This document shows, piece by piece, positions 18,070 through 26,601 of a DNA stretch of 64,000 nucleotides; the stretch's first letter is position 1, and each line of letters starts with the position of its first letter. A program made the position numbers and the translations under genes. The stretch spans positions 1,421,589 to 1,485,588 of the forward strand of contig NZ_QPMJ01000001.1 of NCBI RefSeq assembly GCF_003369835.1, in the 5' to 3' direction. Source of the stretch: Halorussus rarus. GTDB lineage: Archaea; Halobacteriota; Halobacteria; Halobacteriales; Haladaptataceae. The notes beneath the pieces are model-generated. The model saw only the letters and a list, made by a program, of their open reading frames with translations, made no database searches and was not told the DNA's origin.

Positions 18070-19073
18070 GCTTTCACCTCCGCGACCTCGGTGGCCTCCC
18101 CGAGGGCGGCGAGCTTCTCCCGGAACGTCGAGTACGGCAGGTAGAACAGCTCGGTGTTCGGCGTCAGGTAGACGGTCTCGAAGTCGGCCGCCGGCGTGTT
18201 CTCCTCGAGCCAGTCGGCCCGCTCGGCGATCTGCTCGGGGTCCTCGACCAGCGTGTTCTGGCCGTCGACGACGCCGGCCGCGATGGAGTCCTTGGTGCCG
18301 TACTCGTTGATGTTGTAGAGGTTGTCCTCGTGGTTCGCCACGAAGTCGTAGCCGAGCGCGTCGAAGTCGGCGTCGAGCAGGTGGGCGTGGACCTTCTCGT
18401 CGAGCGCGCCCCAGTAGGTCTGGACCACGACGTCGGTGTCGGCCGGAGCAGCGGTGGTGACGGCGTCGACCGCCTCGCTGGCGCGCTCGCCCTCGTCGCC
18501 CTCCGGCGGGTTCTCGACCAGCGACGGTTCGAGGACGAACAGCGTCTCGACCTCGGGGAACGCCTCGACCTCGCCGGCGAGGAACTCCGCGACGGCGGCG
18601 AGGAACTCGGCGTCGTCGCCGTAGTACTCGTCGGTGGCGAGGTCGGCCAGCGAGTAGGGGCCGGGGACCACCGCCTGGAACTCGTCGGCGTCCACGGACT
18701 CGTTTACGGCCTCCAGTTCGTTCGCGATGTCGCCGTCGAACCCGAGTTCGTCGGTCACGACAGGGTCGCGGTAGAAGTTGTTGTTGTCGTAGTACCGGAC
18801 GATGCCGCGGGTCTCGACCGAATCGTGGACCGCGAGCGGATGGGCGAGCATGTCGTCCCACCGGAGTTGGCCTTCGACGACGCGGTCGAGCCCCGCGCCT
18901 TGCTGCCGGTCGACGACCTCCTCGCGGGCCTCGTCGTAGACCGCGGTGATCTCCTCGCCCTCGGTGCCGTCGATGAGGTCGTGCTTCTGGTGACCTTTCA
19001 GGTCCGCCAGGTCCGCCTTCGCCCAGTCCGGAAGCGGGAACACTCCCGGTGTGGTCGCGACGCGCTCTGTCAT
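18066..19073 (-). CDS. MetE-like paralogue without zinc ligands
   Basis: 335 residues, homologous to the barrel encoded next to it and probably comparable with the N-terminal half of full-length MetE. The His-x-Cys motif is replaced by VVQTYWGALD and the final Cys motif by YLTPNTELFYL, so it cannot hold the catalytic zinc. The N-terminus (TTPGVFPLPDWAKADL) is the usual MetE-like opening. The gene overlaps the catalytic paralogue by 4 bases, suggesting a two-subunit enzyme in which this chain has a structural or methyl-donor-binding role (inference). Confidence 0.85.
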   Translation of the reverse strand: MTERVATTPGVFPLPDWAKADLADLKGHQKHDLIDGTEGEEITAVYDEAREEVVDRQQGAGLDRVVEGQLRWDDMLAHPLAVHDSVETRGIVRYYDNNNFYRDPVVTDELGFDGDIANELEAVNESVDADEFQAVVPGPYSLADLATDEYYGDDAEFLAAVAEFLAGEVEAFPEVETLFVLEPSLVENPPEGDEGERASEAVDAVTTAAPADTDVVVQTYWGALDEKVHAHLLDADFDALGYDFVANHEDNLYNINEYGTKDSIAAGVVDGQNTLVEDPEQIAERADWLEENTPAADFETVYLTPNTELFYLPYSTFREKLAALGEATEVAEVKA

Positions 19074-19140
19074 GTGCTCCGGTCTACGGAATGCCGACGC
19101 TTAATATTTTCCTCTTGGGAGATAACTGTCGGTCATAGGC

Positions 19141-19154
19141 GTGTGGTGCCACAC
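19141..19154. promoter_or_regulatory. GTGTGG-TG-CCACAC palindrome between divergent genes
   Basis: Six-base perfect arms around TG. It lies 68 bases before the MetE-like gene and 58 bases before the gene at 19212. A TATA-like AAAATATTAAG for metE lies at about 19100-19110 (minus strand) and a TATA-like GGTATTTTTC for the plus-strand gene at about 19179-19188. Its position suits an operator for one or both; the binding protein is unknown. Confidence 0.4.
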
Positions 19155-19211
19155 AACATGGCCCCATCGATTGTAGAAAGGTATTTTTCGGTTCTGTTCG
19201 ACAGTTGATGC

Positions 19212-19757
19212 ATGAGCCGCCCAGTCCCCGCTGTGCTCGCCCTCGTGGTCGCGTTTGTCCTCGGCGCTATTGTCGGGCCGGTCGGCGGCGTCGGTTTCGG
19301 TCTCGACGAAAGCGACGACGCTCGCGAGTTCGACTCGCCCGGGCTCTCACTGTCGAAGTCGGTGGGTGCTTGCGACGATGTCGACTCGGAGCCGGGATGG
19401 GTCCACGACGTGGCGGTCGGCGAATCGTTCGCGGTGACGCTGGAAACTACTGTCGTCCACGACTGGAACCGGACCGTAACGGCGAACGTCAGCCGCGTCT
19501 CGCCGGGCCGTTTCCTGATCGACCTCCGGACGGTCCCGGCAGACAGTGCCGGGGCCGCCCGGAGGAAAGCGAACGCCTCGGCCGAATCGACAACGGACTG
19601 CGCCGCAACCGACCTCAGTCTCGGCACGAGTCTGCCGACCGACTACGAGGAGTTCGCGGTCGCGGTGAACGGACGCCCGCTCGTGACCGTCGAGTACGAC
19701 GGCACGGTCGCGGACCTCCACCGGCTCCCGAACCCGACAAACGCCACCAGCAGTTAG
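19212..19757 (+). CDS. secreted or membrane-anchored hypothetical protein
   Basis: 181 residues. The N-terminus is a hydrophobic segment (VPAVLALVVAFVLGAIVG) acting as a signal or anchor, then a beta-rich outer part with two Cys (VGACDDVDS and TTDCAATD) that could form a disulfide, and several Asn-x-Thr/Ser sites. I do not recognise a named domain. Its stop overlaps the stop of the convergent HemK2-like gene. ATG start is about 30 bases after a TATA-like element, so the transcript is probably nearly leaderless. Confidence 0.7.
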   Translation: MSRPVPAVLALVVAFVLGAIVGPVGGVGFGLDESDDAREFDSPGLSLSKSVGACDDVDSEPGWVHDVAVGESFAVTLETTVVHDWNRTVTANVSRVSPGRFLIDLRTVPADSAGAARRKANASAESTTDCAATDLSLGTSLPTDYEEFAVAVNGRPLVTVEYDGTVADLHRLPNPTNATSS

Positions 19758-20335
19758 CGCACGAGCTTCAGCACGGTCAGCGTCTCGAAGGGGAACGACT
19801 CGTCGCGGAGCGCCACCGCCGAGAAGCCCTCGGTCTCGGCCATCGCGACCACCTCGGCGACGCCGGTCAGGCTGCTGACCAAAAGGTAGACCGCGCCGTC
19901 CGGCGCGAGCACGCGACCCACCGTTTCGAGGAACGGCTCGACGACCGCACGGCCGTCCTCGCCGCCGGAGAGCGCGACCTCCATCCAGTCGTCGCGCTCC
20001 GCGTCCGGGTCGGTCGGCAGGTACGGCGCGTTGAACAGGACCGCGTCGAAGGCCCCCGACCGGAACGGCGCGACCAGGTCGGCCCGGACCGCCTCGACGT
20101 CGCGCTCACGGGCCTGCGCGCAGGCGTGTGGATTCACGTCGGACCCCACGACCCGCGCGCCGGTCTCGTCGGCGACGCGCTCGGCGACGTACCCCGACCC
20201 GGTGCCGACCTCCAGCGCGAGTCCGGGCGTGTCGTCACGGAGGTCCTCGACCGCGGTCTCCGCCAGCAGGCGCGAGTCCTCCGCGGGCTGGTACACCTCC
20301 GTCTCGACGTCCCGGCGGTCGGCCAGGTCGGTCAC
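19754..20335 (-). CDS. HemK2/MTQ2-family protein methyltransferase
   Basis: 193 residues, GTG start at 20333-20335, overlapping the stop of the MscS gene. SAM-dependent Rossmann fold with LALEVGTGSGYVAERVAD (motif I). The family modifies the Gln of GGQ in release factor aRF1 with Trm112. The expected NPPY catalytic motif reads FNAPYLP here, i.e. the first Pro is replaced by Ala. Preceding residues EVYQPAEDSRLLAE fit the family. Last gene of the L21e-to-HemK2 run. Confidence 0.85.
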   Translation of the reverse strand: MTDLADRRDVETEVYQPAEDSRLLAETAVEDLRDDTPGLALEVGTGSGYVAERVADETGARVVGSDVNPHACAQARERDVEAVRADLVAPFRSGAFDAVLFNAPYLPTDPDAERDDWMEVALSGGEDGRAVVEPFLETVGRVLAPDGAVYLLVSSLTGVAEVVAMAETEGFSAVALRDESFPFETLTVLKLVR

Positions 20336-21519
20336 TCGCCGTCCACCTCGCCGGCTCTGCGGTCCGCCGTCTCCGTCTCGTCGGTCACGCCGCCGTCGGC
20401 AGTCGGCTCCGGGGCGGGCGACTCGCCGGACAGCCGGAACCCGCCCGACTCCTCGCGGCCGGTGAGTTCGCGCTGGGGGAACGGGATCTTGACGCCCTCG
20501 CGGTCGAACGTCCGCTTGACAGACTCGATGACCGCGGTGCGGGCCCGCCACTGCCGGCGGGCGCTCGGCTTGTCGATCCAGAAGCGCAGGACCAGCGTGA
20601 TCGCGGAGTCGCCGAACTCCTTGAGCACGACCTGGGGCGTCGGCACCGTCAGCACCTCGTCTAAGTCCTTCATCGCCTCCTCGGCGAGGCCGGCGGCCCG
20701 CTCGACGTCGGCCTCGTAGTCGACGCCAACCTCGACCTCGTTGCGGAGCCGGCCCTTCCGGCTCTTGTTGACGATCTTCTCGCCGCTCACGATGTCGTTG
20801 GGGATCATCACGTACTCGCCTGCGAACGTCTGGATGCGGGTGTTGACGATCGAGATGTCGGTCACGATGCCCTCCTCGTCGTCGATCTCGACCCAGTCGC
20901 CGATCTCGAACGGTCGGGAGAACATCAGCACGAACCCCGCGAGCAGGGCGCCCAGCGTCTGGCGGGCGGCCATACCGACGACGATGCCGAGGAAGCCGGC
21001 GCCGACGATGAGGCCGCTGAGGTCGACCTCCCACATCCCGAGGATGACCGAGATAGCGGCGACCCACACCGTGAGCTGGGAGACCCGGTAGACGATCTCG
21101 CTCTGGTGCTCGGTGATGGTCTCGTGACCCTCGGTGAACCGGTCGATGGCGCGCTGGGCGAAGCCGTTGACGACGTACGCGCTCGCCAGCACGACCAGCG
21201 CGAGGAGGAAACGGAACCCCGCGCCGAGGGTGCCGCCGATCTGCTCCCACGCGGTAGCGACGTCGGTCGCAACCCCCCAGAGGACGAGGAGCGCGACCGC
21301 CGCGCCGACGAGCACGGCGCCGACCGACCCGGCGAGCATCACGTCGGCGACGTGGCTGTGGAACCGCTCGTGGGCCTTCCCCCGAAGGTAGGTCGCCGCG
21401 ACCCCGCCCGCGATCACGACCACCAGGATGAGCGCCGAGACGGCGAGTCGCCACTCGGTGGTCGAGAACCGCGCCAGCCGGTCGATGAACGAGACGAGCC
21501 CGGCGATTCCGCCGCTCAC
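20332..21519 (-). CDS. MscS-family mechanosensitive channel
   Basis: 395 residues, GTG start. Three to five membrane segments in the first 200 residues, including AVSALILVVVIAGGVAATYL and FLLALVVLASAYVVNGFA, then the pore helix and MscS beta domain (SRPFEIGDWVEIDDEEGIV, followed by VMIPNDIVSGEKIVNKS), and a charged cytoplasmic C-terminus. It opens under membrane tension to release solutes after osmotic downshift, a relevant job in a halophile. Translationally coupled on both sides (overlaps with ksgA and the methyltransferase). Confidence 0.93.
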   Translation of the reverse strand: MSGGIAGLVSFIDRLARFSTTEWRLAVSALILVVVIAGGVAATYLRGKAHERFHSHVADVMLAGSVGAVLVGAAVALLVLWGVATDVATAWEQIGGTLGAGFRFLLALVVLASAYVVNGFAQRAIDRFTEGHETITEHQSEIVYRVSQLTVWVAAISVILGMWEVDLSGLIVGAGFLGIVVGMAARQTLGALLAGFVLMFSRPFEIGDWVEIDDEEGIVTDISIVNTRIQTFAGEYVMIPNDIVSGEKIVNKSRKGRLRNEVEVGVDYEADVERAAGLAEEAMKDLDEVLTVPTPQVVLKEFGDSAITLVLRFWIDKPSARRQWRARTAVIESVKRTFDREGVKIPFPQRELTGREESGGFRLSGESPAPEPTADGGVTDETETADRRAGEVDGE

Positions 21520-22409
21520 CCTGCATCACCTCCCCGGCCGTGCTCGTCGGCCACCGCCGCCAGCGCCGCGAACGTGGCGGGCGGGACCTTCCCGGCGCGC
21601 TTGCTCAGCACGTCCGGGTCCAGTCCGGTCTCACCGTCGGCGATGGCCGCCACCACGGCGTCGGCGTCGTCGAGCCCCGAGATGTGGGCCGTGTTCCGGA
21701 TGGCGTTCCGGAGGGTCTTGCGGCGCTGGGTGAACACGGCCTTGACGAACCCCAGGAAGAACGCCTCGTCGTCGACCTCGTAGTCGGGCTCCCGGGGCGT
21801 CGTCCGGACGACCGCGCTCTCGACGTCCGGCGGCGGCGAGAACGCCTCCTTCGGCACCGGCTCGACCACCTCGACGTCGGCGTAGTGCTGGGCGCTCACC
21901 GACAGCCGGCCGTAGTCGTCGGTGCCCGCCGCGGCCGCCATGCGCTCGGCGAACTCCTTCTGGAACATCAGCACGGTCGGCCGGCCGCGAGGGAGGAGGC
22001 GGAAGGCGATCTCGCTGGAGACGCCGTACGGGAGATTCGAGATAGATGCGGTGAACTCGGGCAGGTCGACTTCGAGCGCGTCGCCCGCGACCACGGTCAG
22101 ACGGCCGGCGGCAATCTCGTCGGCGAACTCCTCGCGGAGGAAGGCCGCGAGGTCGGGGTCGCGCTCGACCGCGGTCACCTCGTCTGCGACCGCGAGCAGT
22201 CGGTCGGTCAGCGCGCCGGTCCCCGGCCCGATCTCGAGGACGTGCGACAGGTCGAAGCCGGCCTCAGTCGCGTACTCGGGGAGTCGGTCGAGGACGCGGT
22301 CGTCGACCAGGAAGTGCTGGTCGCGGTCGGGGTTGCCGCGGACGCCCGCCCGCCGGAGCAGGGCGTCGGGGTCCCGCGAGGAAGCCGCGGGGTCGCGTGC
22401 GTCGGTCAT
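21516..22409 (-). CDS. rsmA: 16S rRNA adenine dimethyltransferase KsgA
   Basis: 297 residues. Dimethylates the two adjacent adenosines in the 3' hairpin of 16S rRNA during small-subunit assembly. The N-terminus has QHFLVDDRVLDRLPEYA and motif I VLEIGPGTGALTDRLL; the catalytic motif is SISNLPYGVSSEIAF (NLPY). ATG start at 22407-22409. Member of the ribosomal/RNAP operon, overlapped by the MscS gene. Confidence 0.95.
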   Translation of the reverse strand: MTDARDPAASSRDPDALLRRAGVRGNPDRDQHFLVDDRVLDRLPEYATEAGFDLSHVLEIGPGTGALTDRLLAVADEVTAVERDPDLAAFLREEFADEIAAGRLTVVAGDALEVDLPEFTASISNLPYGVSSEIAFRLLPRGRPTVLMFQKEFAERMAAAAGTDDYGRLSVSAQHYADVEVVEPVPKEAFSPPPDVESAVVRTTPREPDYEVDDEAFFLGFVKAVFTQRRKTLRNAIRNTAHISGLDDADAVVAAIADGETGLDPDVLSKRAGKVPPATFAALAAVADEHGRGGDAG

Positions 22410-22517
22410 GTTATCCTCGGATAGCGACCGAAGGCGGGTAAAGCCACCGAGTCAGCGAGAACGTGTCGAAACAGAGAGGGTTGGCGGAGAGGAGGCGGTT
22501 CGGTTACCCGAGTTGCG

Positions 22518-23099
22518 CTACTGCTGCTGTTCGTCGACGCGCACGAACGTCCGGTACTTCAGGTCGTCCTCCCGGAGCTCCTCGAGGATGCGCTCGACCA
22601 GCACCTCCTTGGGGTTGTGGAGTCCCGACACCCGCTCCTCGAGGTCCTCGAAGCTCTCGAACGGCTTGCGCTTGCGCTGCTCCAGGATGTTGTTCCGGAG
22701 CTTCTTGCCGATGCCGGGCAGCAGGTTCAGCTGGTGGAGTCGCAGGGTGATGGGCTGGGCGTCGGTGTAGAAGTCGACGAACCGCTCCTGGTCAGACTCC
22801 ACCACGTCCCGGATGGCGTGTTCGAGCTCCGACTGGCCCGCCCCGGAGAGGTCGCCGTACTCGATCTCGCGCACGCTGGCGACGAGGTCGTTGGACCGGT
22901 CGGCGTCCACCCGGTCGGTGATGGTCAGGCTCACGTCCTCCTCGAGCGTGACCTCGAACAGCCGGAAGTCCTCGATGCCCAGCGCGTAGGCCAGCGCCGG
23001 TTTCTGGTGCTGTGGCCGTTCGTCGTCGGCCCGGCCGTGCGGGAGGTAGTCCAGCACGACCGCCGGCACCTGCTGTTCGCCGCTTTGCTGTTCGCTCAT
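22518..23099 (-). CDS. DUF655 protein (HhH, OB-like)
   Basis: 193 residues from the ATG at 23097-23099; a GTG two codons upstream is an alternative. The C-terminus holds a helix-hairpin-helix, LLPGIGKKLRNNILEQRKR, a nucleic-acid-binding motif; the N-terminal part (VVLDYLPHGRADDER) is the typical DUF655 opening. Conserved in archaea next to Rpb4 and KsgA, so a role in rRNA or tRNA handling is inferred, not shown. Confidence 0.9.
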   Translation of the reverse strand: MSEQQSGEQQVPAVVLDYLPHGRADDERPQHQKPALAYALGIEDFRLFEVTLEEDVSLTITDRVDADRSNDLVASVREIEYGDLSGAGQSELEHAIRDVVESDQERFVDFYTDAQPITLRLHQLNLLPGIGKKLRNNILEQRKRKPFESFEDLEERVSGLHNPKEVLVERILEELREDDLKYRTFVRVDEQQQ

Positions 23100-23143
23100 T
23101 GTCACGGATTACGCCGACGAGATACTTAAAGAGTTGGTGGCGC

Positions 23144-23500
23144 TCAGTCGTACTTGGCGACGACGTTGAGGATGTCGTCGAGCTCGTCGCCCGAGAGGGT
23201 GTACCGTTCCTGGGCGTACACCGCACGGAGTTCGTCGCGGTCCTTCGGCAGGATGTCCGCGATCTTGTACGCCGTCGGCTCGTCGACCTTGTCGAGGGCG
23301 AGCAGTTCCTCGACGAGTTCGCGGGACTCCTCGGCGTCGAGCGAGGCGAACCGGTTGACGTGCTCGATGGCGCGGGCCAGCTCGTAGCGCATCTCGCGGT
23401 CCTCGTCGAGGGCGCGCTCCTCCTCGACGTCAGCGAGCAGTTCCTTGGCCTCCGCCGTGGTCAGGTACTCCTCCTCGACCTTCTCCTTGAATATGGTCAT
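23144..23500 (-). CDS. rpoF: RNA polymerase subunit Rpb4 (RpoF)
   Basis: 118 residues. Forms the stalk of archaeal RNA polymerase with Rpb7. The sequence is all-helical and acidic, with YLTTAEAKELLADVEEERAL at the N-terminus and the C-terminal HRDC-like bundle containing LSGDELDDILNVVAKYD. It lies 1 base after the L21e stop, the standard archaeal order L21e-Rpb4-DUF655-KsgA. Confidence 0.94.
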   Translation of the reverse strand: MTIFKEKVEEEYLTTAEAKELLADVEEERALDEDREMRYELARAIEHVNRFASLDAEESRELVEELLALDKVDEPTAYKIADILPKDRDELRAVYAQERYTLSGDELDDILNVVAKYD

Positions 23501-23501
23501 G

Positions 23502-23792
23502 CTATTCCTGCGCCTTCAGGTGGGCGGGGGTGACGATGAGGGTCTTCTGCTTGCCGCGGTCGTTGATGCTGACCTTGTAGGCGGCGCCCTGCTCGCCGAC
23601 GACCTCGCCGGTCTGGCCGCCGAAGCGGGGGTGGAACCGGCCCTTCTCGACGCTCGGGTCGATCTTGAGGTGGACCTTCTGGCCCTCCTCGTACTCCTGG
23701 ACGGCGCGCTGGGGCGGAGAGGTGCCGCGCTCTCGGGGGTTGTTCGAGAGTTTGTCGCGAGTGCTGTGGTAGGGTCCGTTCGAACTCGGCAT
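23502..23792 (-). CDS. rpl21e: 50S ribosomal protein L21e
   Basis: 96 residues from the ATG at 23790-23792; longer readings upstream are not L21e-like. Features: [20 protein letters not shown] at the N-terminus and [19 protein letters not shown] then TGEVVGEQG, the SH3-like rRNA-binding core. Leading gene of the operon running to the HemK2-like gene. Confidence 0.96.
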   Translation of the reverse strand: MPSSNGPYHSTRDKLSNNPRERGTSPPQRAVQEYEEGQKVHLKIDPSVEKGRFHPRFGGQTGEVVGEQGAAYKVSINDRGKQKTLIVTPAHLKAQE

Positions 23793-23818
23793 AGTCGTAC
23801 GTCCCTCTTGTCCGCTCT

Positions 23819-23832
23819 CCGTTATAAAAGGC
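23819..23832 (-). promoter_or_regulatory. TATA box for the L21e operon
   Basis: On the minus strand CTTTTATAAC at 23821-23830 lies about 30-38 bases before the L21e start codon, the right spacing for an archaeal promoter with a short leader. Confidence 0.55.
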
Positions 23833-24003
23833 ACGTTCCGAGATTCCGGGCGCTCGACCCCTGCGGCCCGACTTCGGCGCAGGCGGGGACCGACCCCGAA
23901 GGGGCTCCCGTCCCGACCGGGCGACTCCGGCGGCGTTAAGCCGATGCTAGAACCGCCCGCTGCCATCAGGTCTATGCACGCGCCGGCACTGAATCGTACA
24001 CAC

Positions 24004-24567
24004 ATGGTCGACGTACTCGGACACCTCGGAATGGCGCTGATATGGCTCGCACCGGCGTGGTACTTCATCGACCGCCGGAAGACGGCCGCCGCGTTCGTGG
24101 GGGCCGGCTTCTGGTTCGGGATGTTACCGGACGTGGACCTCTACCTCTCGAAGTGGTTCGCGGGCATTCACCACCACGGGGTGTTCCACACCGTACTGCT
24201 GGTCACCATCATGGCGGCCATCATCGGCCCGATACTCGGCTGGGTGCTGAAGGAGGCAGGGAGCGGTGACGACTGGTTCTCGCCGGAGGCCGAGCGCCAC
24301 GCCTACGCGATGGGCTTCATCGCGGTCTGGGTGTCGGGCCTCGCCCACATCTTCGCCGACATGCTGTCGGCCCCCGACGCGTCGACCCGGATCGAACCGC
24401 TCTGGCCCCTGGTCAAGGGCCCCATCGTCTACATGGACGTGCTCTGGTACCAGTCGTGGTGGGCGACCTGGGGGCTGCTCATCCTCGGCGTCGCGATCAA
24501 CGTCGCGGCGTGGTACTGGAAGGGCGAGAGCCAGGAGTCGCGCGGGACCGTCGCCGCCTCCGAGTGA
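24004..24567 (+). CDS. YdjM-type membrane-bound metal-dependent hydrolase
   Basis: 187 residues from the ATG at 24004 ([20 protein letters not shown]). Four or so membrane helices with the family His/Asp pattern: [32 protein letters not shown] and [10 protein letters not shown]. This matches the LexA-binding, inner-membrane-associated hydrolase family, which resembles zinc phospholipase C folds; the substrate is not known. Divergent from the L21e operon. In-frame ATGs upstream at 23944 and 23974 would add non-conserved residues. Confidence 0.85.
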   Translation: MVDVLGHLGMALIWLAPAWYFIDRRKTAAAFVGAGFWFGMLPDVDLYLSKWFAGIHHHGVFHTVLLVTIMAAIIGPILGWVLKEAGSGDDWFSPEAERHAYAMGFIAVWVSGLAHIFADMLSAPDASTRIEPLWPLVKGPIVYMDVLWYQSWWATWGLLILGVAINVAAWYWKGESQESRGTVAASE

Positions 24568-24663
24568 CGCGGTGAGGGAGGCGAGGAGACTCGTTTTCAG
24601 GAGGCCTCGGCGGGTCGCGCCCGAAGGGCAAGAGTAACCTGCCGCCCGTCCGTCGCTTCTCAC

Positions 24664-25830
24664 ATGACCGACGACGAGCAGTTCCGCTTCGAGACGCGCT
24701 CGATACACGCCGGCCAGGAGCCCGACGAGGAGACCGGGGCGCTCATGACCCCGATCCACGCCAACTCGACGTACGAGCAGGACGCGCCGGGCGACCACCG
24801 GGGGTACGAGTACTCCCGGACGGGCAACCCCACGCGGACCGACCTGGAGGCCAACGTCGCCAGCCTCGAGGGCGGGGAGTACGGCCGGGCGTTCTCCAGC
24901 GGGATGGGCGCGATAAACACGGTGCTGAACCTGCTGGAGTCGGGCGACCACGTCGTCGCCAGCGAGGACGTCTACGGCGGGACCCACCGCATCTTCACCC
25001 AGGTCTACGAGCAGTACGACCTCGAGTTCGACTTCGTCGACATGACCGACCTCGACGAGACCCGGGCCGCCGTAGACGCGGACACCGAACTCGTCTGGGT
25101 CGAGACGCCGACCAACCCGCTCCTGAACGTCGTCGACATCGAGGCCACCGCCGACATCGCTCACGAGGTCGACGCGCTCTGCGCGGTGGACAACACCTTC
25201 GCGACGCCGTACCTTCAGCGTCCCCTCTCGCTCGGCGCGGACCTCGTGGCCCACTCGCTCACGAAGTACATGGGCGGCCACTCCGACGTGGTCGGCGGCG
25301 CGCTCGTGACGAGCGACGAGGAGCTCGACGACCGGTTCGGCTTCTACCAGAACAGCGTCGGCGCGACGCCCGGCCCACACGAGTGCTTCCTCGTCCTCCG
25401 GGGGACAAAGACCCTGCCGGTCCGGATGGACCGCCACTGCGAGAACGCCCGCGCACTGGCGACGTGGCTGCAGGACCACGAGGACGTCGACCGCGTCTAC
25501 TACCCCGGGCTCGAATCGCACCCTGACCACGACCTCGCGGCCGAGCAGATGGACGACTTCGGCGGGATGGTCAGCTTCGAACTCGACGCGAGCCTCGAAG
25601 AAGCCGCCGACGCGGTGAGCGAGACGGAGGTGTTCACCCTGGCCGAGAGCCTGGGCGGGGTCGAGAGCCTCATCGAGCAGCCCGCGACGATGACCCACGC
25701 CGCCATCCCGCGCGAGGAGCGTGAAGCCGCGGGGCTCACCGACGGGCTGATCCGGGCGAGCGTCGGCATCGAGAACGTCGCGGACCTGAAGCGCGACCTG
25801 GAAACGGCGTTCGAGGCGGCGCTCGAATAG
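24664..25830 (+). CDS. PLP-dependent transsulfuration enzyme (cystathionine gamma-synthase/lyase type)
   Basis: 388 residues of the Cys/Met-metabolism PLP family. The cofactor Lys is in LVAHSLTKYMGGHSDVVGG (near residue 200), with the phosphate-binding YSRTGNPTRTDLE and the C-terminal ESLGGVESLIEQPATMTHA motif. It could make cystathionine or homocysteine, or split cystathionine; homologues are interconvertible and the sequence does not decide. It fits with the methionine synthase pair 6 kb away. ATG start follows a short AT-poor spacer with no clear operon partner. Confidence 0.93.
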   Translation: MTDDEQFRFETRSIHAGQEPDEETGALMTPIHANSTYEQDAPGDHRGYEYSRTGNPTRTDLEANVASLEGGEYGRAFSSGMGAINTVLNLLESGDHVVASEDVYGGTHRIFTQVYEQYDLEFDFVDMTDLDETRAAVDADTELVWVETPTNPLLNVVDIEATADIAHEVDALCAVDNTFATPYLQRPLSLGADLVAHSLTKYMGGHSDVVGGALVTSDEELDDRFGFYQNSVGATPGPHECFLVLRGTKTLPVRMDRHCENARALATWLQDHEDVDRVYYPGLESHPDHDLAAEQMDDFGGMVSFELDASLEEAADAVSETEVFTLAESLGGVESLIEQPATMTHAAIPREEREAAGLTDGLIRASVGIENVADLKRDLETAFEAALE

Positions 25831-25934
25831 CGGTCCGGAGTAGTCCCGGAACTCCGTTCTCTTCGCACGCCAGCGTAACCCGGTGGCACGAGTGTAACCT
25901 GAGACCTATGGTCGCCGACCGACTACCCTCGGTC

Positions 25935-26561
25935 ATGGCGAACCGACGACCCGCGGACGACTTCGAGGTCACGTCCGACCTGCCCGACAGCCCGATGCAC
26001 ACCACCGGAACCGACCACGTCACGCTCATCGGGAGCAACGCCGAGGAGACCATCGAGTTCTACCGCGACATCCTGGGGATGCCGCTCGTGCTCCGCCAGC
26101 CGAACCTCGACGACCCGTCCCAGACCCACCTGTTCTTCGACTCGGGCGACGGCCGCATCGTCACGTTCTTCGTGAACGACGACCGCGACTCGGACCCCCG
26201 GCCCCAGCGCACGGGCGTCGGCGGGGTCCACCACCTCTGCTTCAGCATCGACCCCGATGAGTTCGTCGAGATCCGCGAGACCTTAGAGGAGGAGTGGCGC
26301 GGCTACAACGAGTTCGACCGGGGAATCTTCCACTCGCTGTACACCCAGGACCACAACGGCCTGGTCATCGAGCTCTCGACCGACAAGTGGGCCATCCCCG
26401 ACGACCGCCGGGGCGAGGTGCTGGCGGTCGCCCAGCGCATCCGGGAGGAGGACGGCGCCGACTTCGCCGAGGAGCGCCACATCGAGACCGCGCTCGACGA
26501 ACTCGGCATGGACGTCGAGAAGTACGACCTGCCGGACGCGCCGGCCGGGTCGGGCGTCTGA
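25935..26561 (+). CDS. VOC (glyoxalase/dioxygenase-fold) protein
   Basis: About 208 residues. Vicinal-oxygen-chelate fold: TGTDHVTLIGSNAEETIEFY carries the first metal His, GVGGVHHLCFSI the second, and HSLYTQDHNGLVIELS ends with the metal Glu. Related to glyoxalase I and ring-cleaving dioxygenases; the specific reaction is not predictable. The start is uncertain: ATG at 25935 is used, 25908 and 25995 are alternatives. Confidence 0.8.
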   Translation: MANRRPADDFEVTSDLPDSPMHTTGTDHVTLIGSNAEETIEFYRDILGMPLVLRQPNLDDPSQTHLFFDSGDGRIVTFFVNDDRDSDPRPQRTGVGGVHHLCFSIDPDEFVEIRETLEEEWRGYNEFDRGIFHSLYTQDHNGLVIELSTDKWAIPDDRRGEVLAVAQRIREEDGADFAEERHIETALDELGMDVEKYDLPDAPAGSGV

Positions 26562-26601
26562 GGGGAACAGCGCGGTCCGGCCGAGATTTCTCGCCGGCCT
26601 C

